Source: Gammaproteobacteria bacterium
Lineage (GTDB): Bacteria > Pseudomonadota > Gammaproteobacteria > Steroidobacterales > Steroidobacteraceae
Reading direction: 5' to 3'
Length of the DNA: 64,000 bases
Assembly: GCA_016874055.1 (NCBI GenBank)
Contig: VGVG01000001.1
Location: 1 to 64,000, forward strand
This document shows positions 50,039-58,189 of the stretch, piece after piece (within the stretch, counting starts at the first letter, position 1; each line of letters starts with the position of its first letter). The notes beneath the pieces were generated by a model. The model saw only the letters and a list, made by a program, of their open reading frames with translations, did not search any database and was not told the origin of the DNA. Made by a program: the position numbers and the translations under genes.

Positions 50039-51406
50039 TTAGTGCATACCCCCTGCCGAGGGTTCGGACTCGAGGGCAGCAACTACATGCTCGAGACCGT
50101 TGCTGCGAGAACCTTTGATGAGTACACGTACATCCGTGGCGAGCTCACGACCGACCGCCTCCGTTACCGCTGCGGTATCGGCATGCCAAGCGGCGCCCTC
50201 GCCGAAGCTGTCAACGGAATACTTTGCCGCCTCGCCGACGGCGAACAAACGCTCGACGCCATGGGCGCGCGCATAGCGACCCGCCTCCAAATGCGCCTCG
50301 CGCGTAAAATCACCGAGCTCGCCCATCTCGCCGAGGACAACAATTCGCCGGCCTTCGATCGCTTCAAGTACATCGATCGCGGCTCGCAAAGAACTTGGGT
50401 TCGCATTGTATGAGTCATCAATAATCCAGGCGCCCCTACGGGCGCTACGTAACTGCAGGCGACCTTTGACCGAACGCATGCGTGCAAGTCCCGTCGCAAT
50501 GTCCCCAAGCGTGGCGCCCGCCGCACTCGCTGCGGCCGCTGCACCGAGTGCGTTGAGTACGTTGTGTTTACCGGCGAGGTGCAGCGAGATGGGTCTCTCG
50601 CCTTCGGGCGAGACCAGCGTGAATTGCGTGATAAATCCCCGCTCACCCACCTCCGTGTGGATGTCTCGGGCGCTGAAATCTGCTTTGGAGCCGAGACCGA
50701 AGGTCAGGATGCGTGCCGCCGTCATGTCACGCCACAGTCCGGCGAAGCTGTCCTCGGTATTTAGGATCGCGATGCCGTCCTGACCGAGCGCTGCGAATAA
50801 CTCGCCCTCGGCACGCGCAGCGCCTTCGACGCTTCCGAAACCCTCGAGATGCTCAGCGCCTGCGTTGGTCACGATACCAATCACAGGCGCTGCAAAATCC
50901 GCAAGCTGCGCAAGCTCACCCCGATGGTTCGCGCCCATCTCGATGACAACATGGCGATGCGAGGCCTCCATACGCAATAGCGTCAGAGGCACCCCGATAT
51001 GGTTATTAAGATTACCCGCCGTGGCAAGCGTAGCGCCGCGGCTAGAGAGAATCGCAGTGATCAATTCCTTACTCGTCGTCTTTCCGTTGCTGCCAGCGAC
51101 ACCAATGAGCGGTATCGCGAAGCGCGAGCGCCAGTTTTTGGCTGCCCGCTGCAAGGCAACGAGCGTATTGTTTACGAGTACCACAGGAAAATCGGTAGGA
51201 CCTTGCTCCTCGGCGATCGCACCCGCTGCGCCTTTCGCTGCAGCTTCTGCAAGATATGTATTTCCATCGAATCGCGGTCCACGCAGCGCGACGAACAATT
51301 CGCCGACAGCGAGCGTACGGGTATCGGTGTTGACCGACGAGTACGTGCGATCCGCGCCGACCAAGCGTCCGCCGCAATCTTTAGCGATATCAGCGAGCTG
51401 ACGCAT
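50039..51406 (-). CDS. murF: UDP-MurNAc-tripeptide D-alanyl-D-alanine ligase MurF
   Basis: Adds the D-Ala-D-Ala dipeptide. From ATG 51406 (MRQLADIAKDCGGRLVGADRTYSSVNTDTRTL) 455 residues, with LFVALRGPRFDGNTYL, ATP loop IGVAGSNGKTTSKELI, and DDSYNANPSSLRAAID in the C-terminal part. ATG 51418 (MGSPMRQL) is the alternative; either start overlaps the 3' end of murE. GGGA precedes the chosen start. Confidence 0.96.
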   Translation of the reverse strand: MRQLADIAKDCGGRLVGADRTYSSVNTDTRTLAVGELFVALRGPRFDGNTYLAEAAAKGAAGAIAEEQGPTDFPVVLVNNTLVALQRAAKNWRSRFAIPLIGVAGSNGKTTSKELITAILSSRGATLATAGNLNNHIGVPLTLLRMEASHRHVVIEMGANHRGELAQLADFAAPVIGIVTNAGAEHLEGFGSVEGAARAEGELFAALGQDGIAILNTEDSFAGLWRDMTAARILTFGLGSKADFSARDIHTEVGERGFITQFTLVSPEGERPISLHLAGKHNVLNALGAAAAASAAGATLGDIATGLARMRSVKGRLQLRSARRGAWIIDDSYNANPSSLRAAIDVLEAIEGRRIVVLGEMGELGDFTREAHLEAGRYARAHGVERLFAVGEAAKYSVDSFGEGAAWHADTAAVTEAVGRELATDVRVLIKGSRSNGLEHVVAALESEPSAGGMH

Positions 51407-52955
51407 CGGGGATCCCATCGGTCGACTGCCTGTAAGCCGACTGAATGATCTGGCGATCGCTGAAGGGACGACGCTCGGCGCCGACGATCTGATACCTCTC
51501 GTGGCCTTTACCGGCGACGAGTACCACGTCGCCTTCGCGCGCACCTACGAGTGCGTGACGGATAGCCTCGGCCCGGTCATGGATGACCGTCGCGCGAATT
51601 CCTTTCGGAAAGCCCGCAACGATGTCGGCAGCAATAAGCACAGGCGATTCGCTTCGCGGATTATCGTCGGTGATGACGATGCCATCAGCCATCGCTGCTG
51701 CAACACCCGCCATCATCGGTCGCTTACCCGGGTCGCGGTCTCCACCGCAACCGAAGACCAGATGCAGTTTACCGCGGCAATGAGCACGCGCCGCACGCAA
51801 AGATCTAGTAAGTGCATCAGGCGTGTGCGCATAGTCGACGATCGCGAGTGCCTTACCAGGCGCAGTGAGCGCTTCCATGCGTCCCGGCGGCGCACTGCAT
51901 TTACCGAGGGCGAGCAGTGCGGTGTTGAACGCGACGCCAAGCGCACGCAATAGCCCGAGCGTAACGAGCACATTTTCGACATTGAACTCGCCAATGAGCT
52001 GAAAGATCACCGACCTCATCGCCGGCTCGGCACCCACCTCACGATACTCGATGATAAATGACAGCCCGTTCTGCAGCGCCTTGATATTAGATGCGACGAG
52101 CGACCGAGTTCTGGGAACACGCGAACGGATGTCATCGATCACCGCCGCACCAGCCGCACTGCATGCAATCAACGTGAGTGACAGTCGCGTCGCATGACGA
52201 CGGGCAAGCTCGGCGCCGAATGCATCATCAACATTTATCACGCCGGCCTCGAGTCGAGGCATATCGAATAGGTGAGCCTTCGCAGCACCGTAGGCCTCCA
52301 TCGTACCGTGATAGTCGAGATGATCGCGGGTCAAATTCGTGAAGGCTACGACGCGAAAACGAACACCAGCCACGCGATGCTGATCGAGAGCATGCGAGGA
52401 CACCTCCATCGCGACGTACTGCACGCCCGCTTCGCGCACGACCGACAGCTGACGCTGCACGCTGACAGCATCGGCCGTCGTATACTCACTCGGGATGACC
52501 GCATCTGGGGCCATACCGACACCGAGTGTCCCGATGTACGCTGCGGGCGATGCGCAATGAGAGAGTGCCTGCGCGAGCAACCAGGTCGTTGTCGTCTTAC
52601 CATTGGTTCCGGTGACGCCGGCTACGCGTAAAATTTCGGAAGGCTGGTCAAAGAATTGATCAGCAATATAGCTCGCGACGCTCGATAGCTTCTCGATCGG
52701 CTGAGCATATGTGCCAGCAGGAATGCTCGGCGCGACAACGCCCTGCGCAGGCTCCCACAACACGGCATTCGCACCGCGCGAGAGCGCCTCCGATAACCCT
52801 GAGAGGCCGTGGGTACGTCGGCCCGCGCAGGCGAGAAACAAACCGCCCTCGACCACCGTACGACTGTCTAGACTGATATCAGTAACGCCGATCGAGCTCG
52901 GAATTTCGGCAACACTTCGGCAAAGATCGGCAAGATGGCGCGCTCCAGCGCGCAT
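51390..52955 (-). CDS. murE: UDP-MurNAc-dipeptide meso-DAP ligase MurE
   Basis: Adds the third amino acid. The 521 residues contain SLDSRTVVEGGLFLACAG, ATP loop VAGVTGTNGKTTTTWLLA, and the C-terminal DDNPRSESP; the DNPR motif is the meso-diaminopimelate signature, so a DAP-type wall is expected. The start shares a base with the ftsI stop (TGATG), and its 3' end overlaps murF. Slightly longer than E. coli MurE (495). Confidence 0.96.
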   Translation of the reverse strand: MRAGARHLADLCRSVAEIPSSIGVTDISLDSRTVVEGGLFLACAGRRTHGLSGLSEALSRGANAVLWEPAQGVVAPSIPAGTYAQPIEKLSSVASYIADQFFDQPSEILRVAGVTGTNGKTTTTWLLAQALSHCASPAAYIGTLGVGMAPDAVIPSEYTTADAVSVQRQLSVVREAGVQYVAMEVSSHALDQHRVAGVRFRVVAFTNLTRDHLDYHGTMEAYGAAKAHLFDMPRLEAGVINVDDAFGAELARRHATRLSLTLIACSAAGAAVIDDIRSRVPRTRSLVASNIKALQNGLSFIIEYREVGAEPAMRSVIFQLIGEFNVENVLVTLGLLRALGVAFNTALLALGKCSAPPGRMEALTAPGKALAIVDYAHTPDALTRSLRAARAHCRGKLHLVFGCGGDRDPGKRPMMAGVAAAMADGIVITDDNPRSESPVLIAADIVAGFPKGIRATVIHDRAEAIRHALVGAREGDVVLVAGKGHERYQIVGAERRPFSDRQIIQSAYRQSTDGIPDASAR

Positions 52956-54829
52956 CAGCGCAGACCTCCCGTGGTCAAGCGACGCGAGGCGTCGGCCGTG
53001 GCAATGTTCTGCGGCAGATCGGCCGGCATCGGTGCCGACTCAGGCATTTCGTCGACGGGCATGTCGATCGGTGCATCCGGCGCGATTGCGAGCAGGCGCA
53101 GCGCACCACCGACGACACGAGAGAATACGGGCGCCGCTACGTCGCCGCCGTAGTAGAGACCTGCACTTGGCTCGTCGATCACGACCACCGCGGCGAGGCG
53201 CGGATTGCTCGCTGGTGCCAGCCCTGCGAACACGGCAAGATAGCGATTGGTTGAATAGCCACCCGCACTCGCCTTCCAGGCGGTGCCCGTTTTCCCGGCG
53301 ACGGAGTAGCCGGGAATCGAGGCATGCTTGCCGGTACCCACATCGGTCACCACGCTCTGCAGCATTCGCACGACATCGCGGCTGACTTTTTCGGAGAGCA
53401 CGCGCTCACCTTCGACGGCGTGATCAACTCGCGTGAAGGACACCGGTCGTTGCAGTCCATAAGCACCGAGAGTGGCGTAGGCATGTGCAAGCTGCAGCGG
53501 CGTCGCCGACAGACCGTAGCCGTAGGAGACCGTCGCTGTAGTGATCGCGCGCCAATGCATGTGCTGGGTGAGCAATCCAGCCGACTCGCCCGGATATCCA
53601 CTCGTCGTCACGCGACCGAACCCGAATCGCGAGAGCGTGCCGTGCAGCGTCTCAGGCCCGAGCGTCAACGCAATACGCGTCATGGCGACGTTCGAGCTCT
53701 TAGCGAGGGCCGTGGCAAGATCGATGGCACCGAGGTTGTACTTGTCCTCGATCATCTTGATACCGACCTTAACCATGCCGGGGTTGGTATCGACGATGCT
53801 CGTCGGCGTAAACTTTCCCGAGGACAAGGCAGCCGCGACAACGAACGGCTTTATGGTTGAACCGGGCTCGACAAGATCTGTCACCGCACGGTTCTTGTAT
53901 GCAGCGGGTTGTTTTCGTTGCGCCCGATTGTGCGGATTGAAGGTCGGCTGATTAACCATGGCGAGTACTTCGCCCGTTGTCACATCGATTACGACGACCG
54001 AACCAGCACGTGCGCGATTTGCCTGAATCACGGCCTTCAGCTCTCGATATGCAAGATATTGAAGGCGCATATCGATCGATAAATACATATTTCGACCGGG
54101 CCGCATCGGACGGATACTCTCGACGGTCTGCACGGTACGCCCGAGATTATCCTGAATCACACGCTTGGCGCCGTTCTCGCCCGCGAGCCAGTGGTCGTAA
54201 GCGAGCTCGAGCCCTTCCTGGCCCGAATCGTCAACGTCGGTGAAACCGAGTACGTGGCCTGTCACCTCGCTCGCGGGGTAGTAGCGACCATATTCACGCG
54301 TGAGGTGTACGCCGGGGATATCGAGTACGCGGACTTTTACTGCATCGGCCGGCTGTAAGTGGCGCGCAACATAAACGAACTTACGGTCAAGCTTGGTAGT
54401 GACGAAGCGAGTCAACTCTGCCGGATCACGATTGATTGCTCGGGCGAGATTCGGGATCTGGTCGTTCGCGAGCGTAAGCTCGCGCGGATTCACCCACACC
54501 GAATCGACCGGTGTGCTAACGGCGAGCGGCTCACCCGCACGATCAGTGACGCTGCCGCGATGTGCGACGACGGACGCAACGCGCGTGAAACGCTCATCGC
54601 CTTGATCGCGCAGGAAGGCGCTTTCGACGAGCTGCAGCGTCGCAGCCTTCCAAATAAGCACGCTCGCACCGCAGCCGATTAGTACAACGATGACCATCGC
54701 GCGCGGCATAAATGAAGGATTTGGCGTCTCCGACTTTCGCGATAATCCGTTGCGCGAGCCACGAGCACCACCCCGCTGGCCTGCCGACGGTCGACGCGAT
54801 TCAGACTTTCCAAAGGGCCAGCGGATCAC
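52955..54829 (-). CDS. ftsI: Septal transpeptidase FtsI (PBP3)
   Basis: Class B penicillin-binding protein that cross-links septal peptidoglycan with FtsW. 624 residues: cytoplasmic N-tail, one TM (MPRAMVIVVLIGCGASVLIWKAATLQL), pedestal domain, and transpeptidase domain with SxxK in EPGSTIKPF, SxN in AKSSNVAM and KTG in AGKTGTAWK. The start codon is GTG, forming a GTGA overlap with ftsL. After the enzyme domain is a ~45-residue Pro/Met/Asp-rich tail (APDAPIDMPVDEMPESAPMPAD) longer than I would expect. Confidence 0.97.
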   Translation of the reverse strand: MIRWPFGKSESRRPSAGQRGGARGSRNGLSRKSETPNPSFMPRAMVIVVLIGCGASVLIWKAATLQLVESAFLRDQGDERFTRVASVVAHRGSVTDRAGEPLAVSTPVDSVWVNPRELTLANDQIPNLARAINRDPAELTRFVTTKLDRKFVYVARHLQPADAVKVRVLDIPGVHLTREYGRYYPASEVTGHVLGFTDVDDSGQEGLELAYDHWLAGENGAKRVIQDNLGRTVQTVESIRPMRPGRNMYLSIDMRLQYLAYRELKAVIQANRARAGSVVVIDVTTGEVLAMVNQPTFNPHNRAQRKQPAAYKNRAVTDLVEPGSTIKPFVVAAALSSGKFTPTSIVDTNPGMVKVGIKMIEDKYNLGAIDLATALAKSSNVAMTRIALTLGPETLHGTLSRFGFGRVTTSGYPGESAGLLTQHMHWRAITTATVSYGYGLSATPLQLAHAYATLGAYGLQRPVSFTRVDHAVEGERVLSEKVSRDVVRMLQSVVTDVGTGKHASIPGYSVAGKTGTAWKASAGGYSTNRYLAVFAGLAPASNPRLAAVVVIDEPSAGLYYGGDVAAPVFSRVVGGALRLLAIAPDAPIDMPVDEMPESAPMPADLPQNIATADASRRLTTGGLR

Positions 54830-55110
54830 GGTGCCACTACCTCGATTTGCCTCGGCGGCGGCGTGCGCATACCAAGATCATGTGCGGCTACGTTTTCGAC
54901 GAAGGCATGGGCTGACCAAGCACTCTGCTCAAGCTGTAACTGACCCCACTCGATTTCGAGTCGATCACGCTGGCGATTGACTTTCTCGAGCTCGACGAAC
55001 AGCTCGCGTGCTCGATGCTTGACGAAGATCGCACCGGCAGCCGAAGCAAGCACCACCAACCACAATAGCGGAATCAACATTGCGATCGAACGACGACTCG
55101 ACAAGCTCAT
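54826..55110 (-). CDS. ftsL: Cell division protein FtsL
   Basis: Small bitopic divisome protein that pairs with FtsB and FtsQ and activates FtsWI. The 94 residues have a short cytoplasmic N-terminus, one TM (IAMLIPLLWLVVLASAAGAIFV) and a periplasmic coiled coil (RELFVELEKVNRQRDRLEIEWGQLQLEQ). Overlaps rsmH and ftsI by 4 nt. Confidence 0.93.
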   Translation of the reverse strand: MSLSSRRSIAMLIPLLWLVVLASAAGAIFVKHRARELFVELEKVNRQRDRLEIEWGQLQLEQSAWSAHAFVENVAAHDLGMRTPPPRQIEVVAP

Positions 55111-56051
55111 GCCGCACCTCCCATTTTCTCGGCGCAGCGCAGCACCGCACTGCGCGCGCGCGGATTACGCGCAATTTCTGCATCGGCAGCACGTTGCTTC
55201 CGACCGATTTCGCGCATCACCGGACGAGCTGCATCGGGGATCACCGGAAGCCCTGCGAAAACAGGATCGACGGAGCTCTTCGTCCGAATAAATTGTTTGA
55301 CCATACGATCTTCAAGTGAGTGGAAACTAATTACGACGAGGCGTCCGCCCGGTGCGAGTACGGCGAAAGCGGCGTCGAGCGCCTTGCGCAGCCGCCCAAG
55401 CTCGTCGTTGATGAACATACGAATCGCTTGAAACGTGCGCGTCGCGGGATGCTTACCATCGCGCGTACGTATGGCATGCTGGACGATGGCGGCGAGTTGC
55501 GCAGTACGCTCGATCGGCGCTTTTGCGCGCGCCGCGACGATCGCCGCAGCGATACGGCGCGAGAAGCGTTCTTCGCTGAGCTCGTAAATCACCCTCGCTA
55601 ACTCCCGTTCATCCACTCGTGCAAGCCATGCAGCCGCCGACTCGCCATGCGCTGGATCCATTCGCATATCGAGCGGTCCGTCCTTCGCGAAACTGAAACC
55701 CCGCTGCGGCTGATCGAGCTGCGGCGAGGAGACGCCGAGATCGAGTAACACCCCAAAAACCTGCCGCCCTCCCGAGTGTTGATCGATAACACGCGCGAGT
55801 TCAGCGAAATCTGCCTGCACGAGTGTGAGTCGCGACTCATCGACGAAACGACGTCGGCCTGCATCAATCGCCGCAGGATCACGATCCAGCGCGAGAACGG
55901 CGCCTTCCGGACCGATGACCTCGAGCAATCGTGCCGTGTGGCCACCGCGCCCGAACGTGTTGTCGACGTAAAGTCCGCCAGTACGAGGGGCCAGTCCCTC
56001 CAGCACCTCTTCAACAAGTACCGGGACGTGTTCTTCCACGTGCTCATCCAC
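55107..56051 (-). CDS. rsmH: 16S rRNA m4C1402 methyltransferase RsmH (MraW)
   Basis: N4-methylates C1402 in the ribosomal P site. The 314 residues have HVPVLVEEVLEGLAPRTGGLYVDNTFGRGGHTARLLEVIG (SAM site), LLDLGVSSPQLD and the C-terminal FHSLEDRMVKQFI. The start codon is GTG 56051, 13 nt after mraZ. Three 12-bp near-repeats around the start encode successive DEHV/EEHV units, leaving the exact start uncertain. Confidence 0.95.
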   Translation of the reverse strand: MDEHVEEHVPVLVEEVLEGLAPRTGGLYVDNTFGRGGHTARLLEVIGPEGAVLALDRDPAAIDAGRRRFVDESRLTLVQADFAELARVIDQHSGGRQVFGVLLDLGVSSPQLDQPQRGFSFAKDGPLDMRMDPAHGESAAAWLARVDERELARVIYELSEERFSRRIAAAIVAARAKAPIERTAQLAAIVQHAIRTRDGKHPATRTFQAIRMFINDELGRLRKALDAAFAVLAPGGRLVVISFHSLEDRMVKQFIRTKSSVDPVFAGLPVIPDAARPVMREIGRKQRAADAEIARNPRARSAVLRCAEKMGGAA

Positions 56052-56064
56052 GTGCTCATCCGCC

Positions 56065-56517
56065 TCAAAGCGAAAGCGAATCGAGCTCTGTCGACAGATC
56101 GGTGGCGGTTTCCTCGCTCTTCACCCAGTAGTCACGTCGCTCGTTCCAGCGCGTTTCGTCCCAGAGCTCGAGTCGGTTCCCCTGACCGATCAACATCGCG
56201 TGCCGCGAAAGTCCCGCGTACTCGCGCAACTCCGTCGGCAGCAGCACACGCCCTTGGGCATCAAGATCGATTTCGGTCGCATGCCCTACCATCAGTCGCT
56301 GCAAACGGCGCGAGCGCTCTTGCAGCGTGGGCAGGCTCATTAACGTGCGTTCGATTTGCTCCCAGTCGGGCAGCGGATAAATCAGTAGGCAAGGGTCACG
56401 ATCGATCGTGACGACGAGTTGCCCCTCGCTGCGCTCGAGCGCACGTTGCCGCTGACGGGTCGGCAGAACCATCCGTCCTTTGTCGTCCAACGTGACTTTG
56501 CTTGCACCCCGGAACAT
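56065..56517 (-). CDS. mraZ: Transcriptional regulator MraZ
   Basis: Nucleoid-associated SpoVT-AbrB-type repressor of the dcw operon. The 150 residues from ATG 56517 (MFRGASKVTLDDKGRMVLPTRQRQ) contain two AbrB-like repeats, each with a DxxGR motif (DDKGRMVLPT and DAQGRVLLPTELREYAGL). First gene of the cluster, directly below four matching DNA boxes; autoregulation is well supported. Confidence 0.96.
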   Translation of the reverse strand: MFRGASKVTLDDKGRMVLPTRQRQRALERSEGQLVVTIDRDPCLLIYPLPDWEQIERTLMSLPTLQERSRRLQRLMVGHATEIDLDAQGRVLLPTELREYAGLSRHAMLIGQGNRLELWDETRWNERRDYWVKSEETATDLSTELDSLSL

Positions 56518-56539
56518 AACTCGACGGGCATCGGAACGC

Positions 56540-56574
56540 CCACTACCCCCCACTTTTTACCACTTGGCACCACT
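56540..56574 (-). promoter_or_regulatory. Four MraZ boxes, 10-bp period
   Basis: On the minus strand AGTGG occurs four times at exact 10-bp spacing (AGTGGTGCCA, AGTGGTAAAA, AGTGGGGGGT, AGTGGGCGTT), i.e. one per helical turn. E. coli MraZ binds repeated GTGGG units separated by 5 nt (same period). The most upstream box overlaps the promoter -10. Expected to be the dcw operator. Confidence 0.85.
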
Positions 56575-56601
56575 ATAGGAATCGGCGCGTAAGAGTGTCA
56601 A
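56572..56601 (-). promoter_or_regulatory. Strong sigma70 promoter of mraZ/dcw operon
   Basis: TTGACA (perfect -35) and TATAGT (-10) are separated by 18 nt on the minus strand, with an A/T-rich stretch (TTTAAAAAAATTA) just upstream that could act as an UP element. It lies about 55 nt before mraZ and overlaps the first MraZ box. Confidence 0.85.
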
Positions 56602-56739
56602 CGGGTTAGCGGTAATTTTTTTAAATACTGAAAACTAATGCCTCAAAGTCGACCGAGCTTTTTCGCAGCAGTCGAATTTGGAGAAATTTTGGCGTTCCTC
56701 GACGGTTGTCCGCGAATGCTTCTGCGGGCGCGTTAAGAG

Positions 56740-57122
56740 GGGGAGTCGGCCGATAAGCCGGGTTCTGTCGTGGACGATCATTCGTCTGGGGCATTCGTCA
56801 CCGAATGCCTCAAGCAGCCTACCCGGAAGTCACGCTCGGACACCGCGCTGCAGGTTTCCCTGCGACTTCCCTATTTGGCCTTGCTCCCGACGGGGTTTGC
56901 CATGCCACAGGTGTTACCACCCGCGCGGTGCGCTCTTACCGCACCATTTCACCCTTGCCTGCGATCCCTCCCCACGAGGGGAGTTCGTGCGTCGGCGGTA
57001 TTCTCTCTGTTGCACTTTCCGTAGGCTCACGCCCCCCAGGTGTTACCTGGCGCCGTATCCGAAGGAGCCCGGACTTTCCTCTGTACCTTCCAAGAAATAC
57101 AGCGATCGTCTGGCCGACTCCG
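56740..57122 (-). ncRNA. rnpB: RNase P RNA (M1 RNA)
   Basis: Catalytic RNA of RNase P, processing tRNA 5' ends. The minus strand carries the bacterial type A signature: GAGGAAAGTCCGGGCTCC, CAGGTAACACCTGGGGGG, GTGCAACAGAGAG, AAGGGTGAAATGGTGCGGTAAGAGCGCACCG, GGAGCAAGGCCAAATAGGG and ACAGAACCCGGCTTATCGG. Ends pair as GGAGTCGGCC with GGCCGACTCC, setting the bounds to within a few nt. About 383 nt. It lies between mraZ and rsmI, a common gammaproteobacterial position. Confidence 0.97.
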
Positions 57123-57128
57123 AGACCC

Positions 57129-57157
57129 AAGATACCGTCCAATGGCCTTAACCACAA
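57129..57157 (-). promoter_or_regulatory. Candidate rnpB promoter
   Basis: TTGTGG, a 17-nt spacer and TATCTT lie 7 nt before the inferred rnpB 5' end. The match is moderate (3 of 6 and 4 of 6) but the position fits well. Confidence 0.45.
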
Positions 57158-57203
57158 ACTCGCTGTCGAATCTCCATAAAGATTGCCCCTCGAGGGCGTA
57201 CGG

Positions 57204-58127
57204 TCAGCGACGCTCGGCTACAAGCGCGACGGCTCGTCCGTAGGCCTCATCCCGACTCACGCCGCTCACGGCAGCGGCGATGGAAGCAGCCTTAGAGGCT
57301 GGCAAATGCGCCAAGGCGGCGCGCAGCGAGCGCTCCATTAGCATACGCCGCTCGAGAGCTGCGGTTGGATCCTCTTCATCGACACTTTTTACCGATGCAC
57401 CGGCGATCACGAGTGTGATCTCTCCGAGCTTGAATTCCGCCTCCGACGCAGCGCGGCGGGCAAGCTCGGTGAGTGTGCCGCGATAAACGCTCTCGTGAAG
57501 CTTAGTGAGCTCGCGGGCGACAGCTGCCTCGCGCTCGCCTCCGAAAACGGCTGCACAATCAGCGAGTGCCTCCACGATGCGATGCGGCGCCTCAAAAAAA
57601 ACTAGGGTGCGCGGCTCGAGCGCCAGCGTTTGCATCCGCACTCGCCGCTCCCCGGCCTTGGCTGGCAGAAAACCCTCGAAGCAGAACCGATCCGTTTTTA
57701 TACCGGCCACAGAGAGTGCGGCTGCGATGGCCGTCGGACCGGGGATAGCGCGCACTTCCACCCCCGCCGCCGCCGCACGCCGTACAAGATTGAGGCCCGG
57801 ATCGGAAAGCAGCGGAGTGCCAGCATCACTCACGAGCGCAACCACCTCGCCCGCCAGTAGCCGACCAAGCAGGGCCTCGCTGCGCTCGCGCTCGTTGTGC
57901 GAGTGAAGCGAAATCAGGGGTTTTTGTAGACCGAGCGCGGACAACAGCCGACCACTGCGGCGCGTGTCCTCGGCAGCCACTACGTCGGCAGCCGCAAGCA
58001 CGTCGCGCGCCCTTAGCGAGACGTCGGCCAAGTTACCGATGGGCGTCGCCACCACATCGAGTCGCCCACCCGTCGATCCCCTCACAGGCACTATAATTTC
58101 CCCCCCTACTATACTGAGCGCTGGCAT
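57204..58127 (-). CDS. rsmI: 16S rRNA 2'-O-methyltransferase RsmI
   Basis: Methylates the 2'-OH of C1402, complementing RsmH on the same nucleotide. The 307-residue tetrapyrrole-methylase-fold protein has LDVVATPIGNLADVSLRARDVLAAADVVAAEDTRRSG, ALVSDAGTPLLSDPGLNLVR and IPGPTAIAAALSVAG. The start is uncertain: ATG 58127, the longer ATG 58154, or a GTG at 58085 that best fits the family. Divergent from lpoA, downstream neighbour rnpB. Confidence 0.92.
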   Translation of the reverse strand: MPALSIVGGEIIVPVRGSTGGRLDVVATPIGNLADVSLRARDVLAAADVVAAEDTRRSGRLLSALGLQKPLISLHSHNERERSEALLGRLLAGEVVALVSDAGTPLLSDPGLNLVRRAAAAGVEVRAIPGPTAIAAALSVAGIKTDRFCFEGFLPAKAGERRVRMQTLALEPRTLVFFEAPHRIVEALADCAAVFGGEREAAVARELTKLHESVYRGTLTELARRAASEAEFKLGEITLVIAGASVKSVDEEDPTAALERRMLMERSLRAALAHLPASKAASIAAAVSGVSRDEAYGRAVALVAERR

Positions 58128-58189
58128 CGTGCCCGGCTGTGCTCCGGTATTCAATCGGCGCTGAGCAGACTAGGCTGGAGCGCTTCTCA

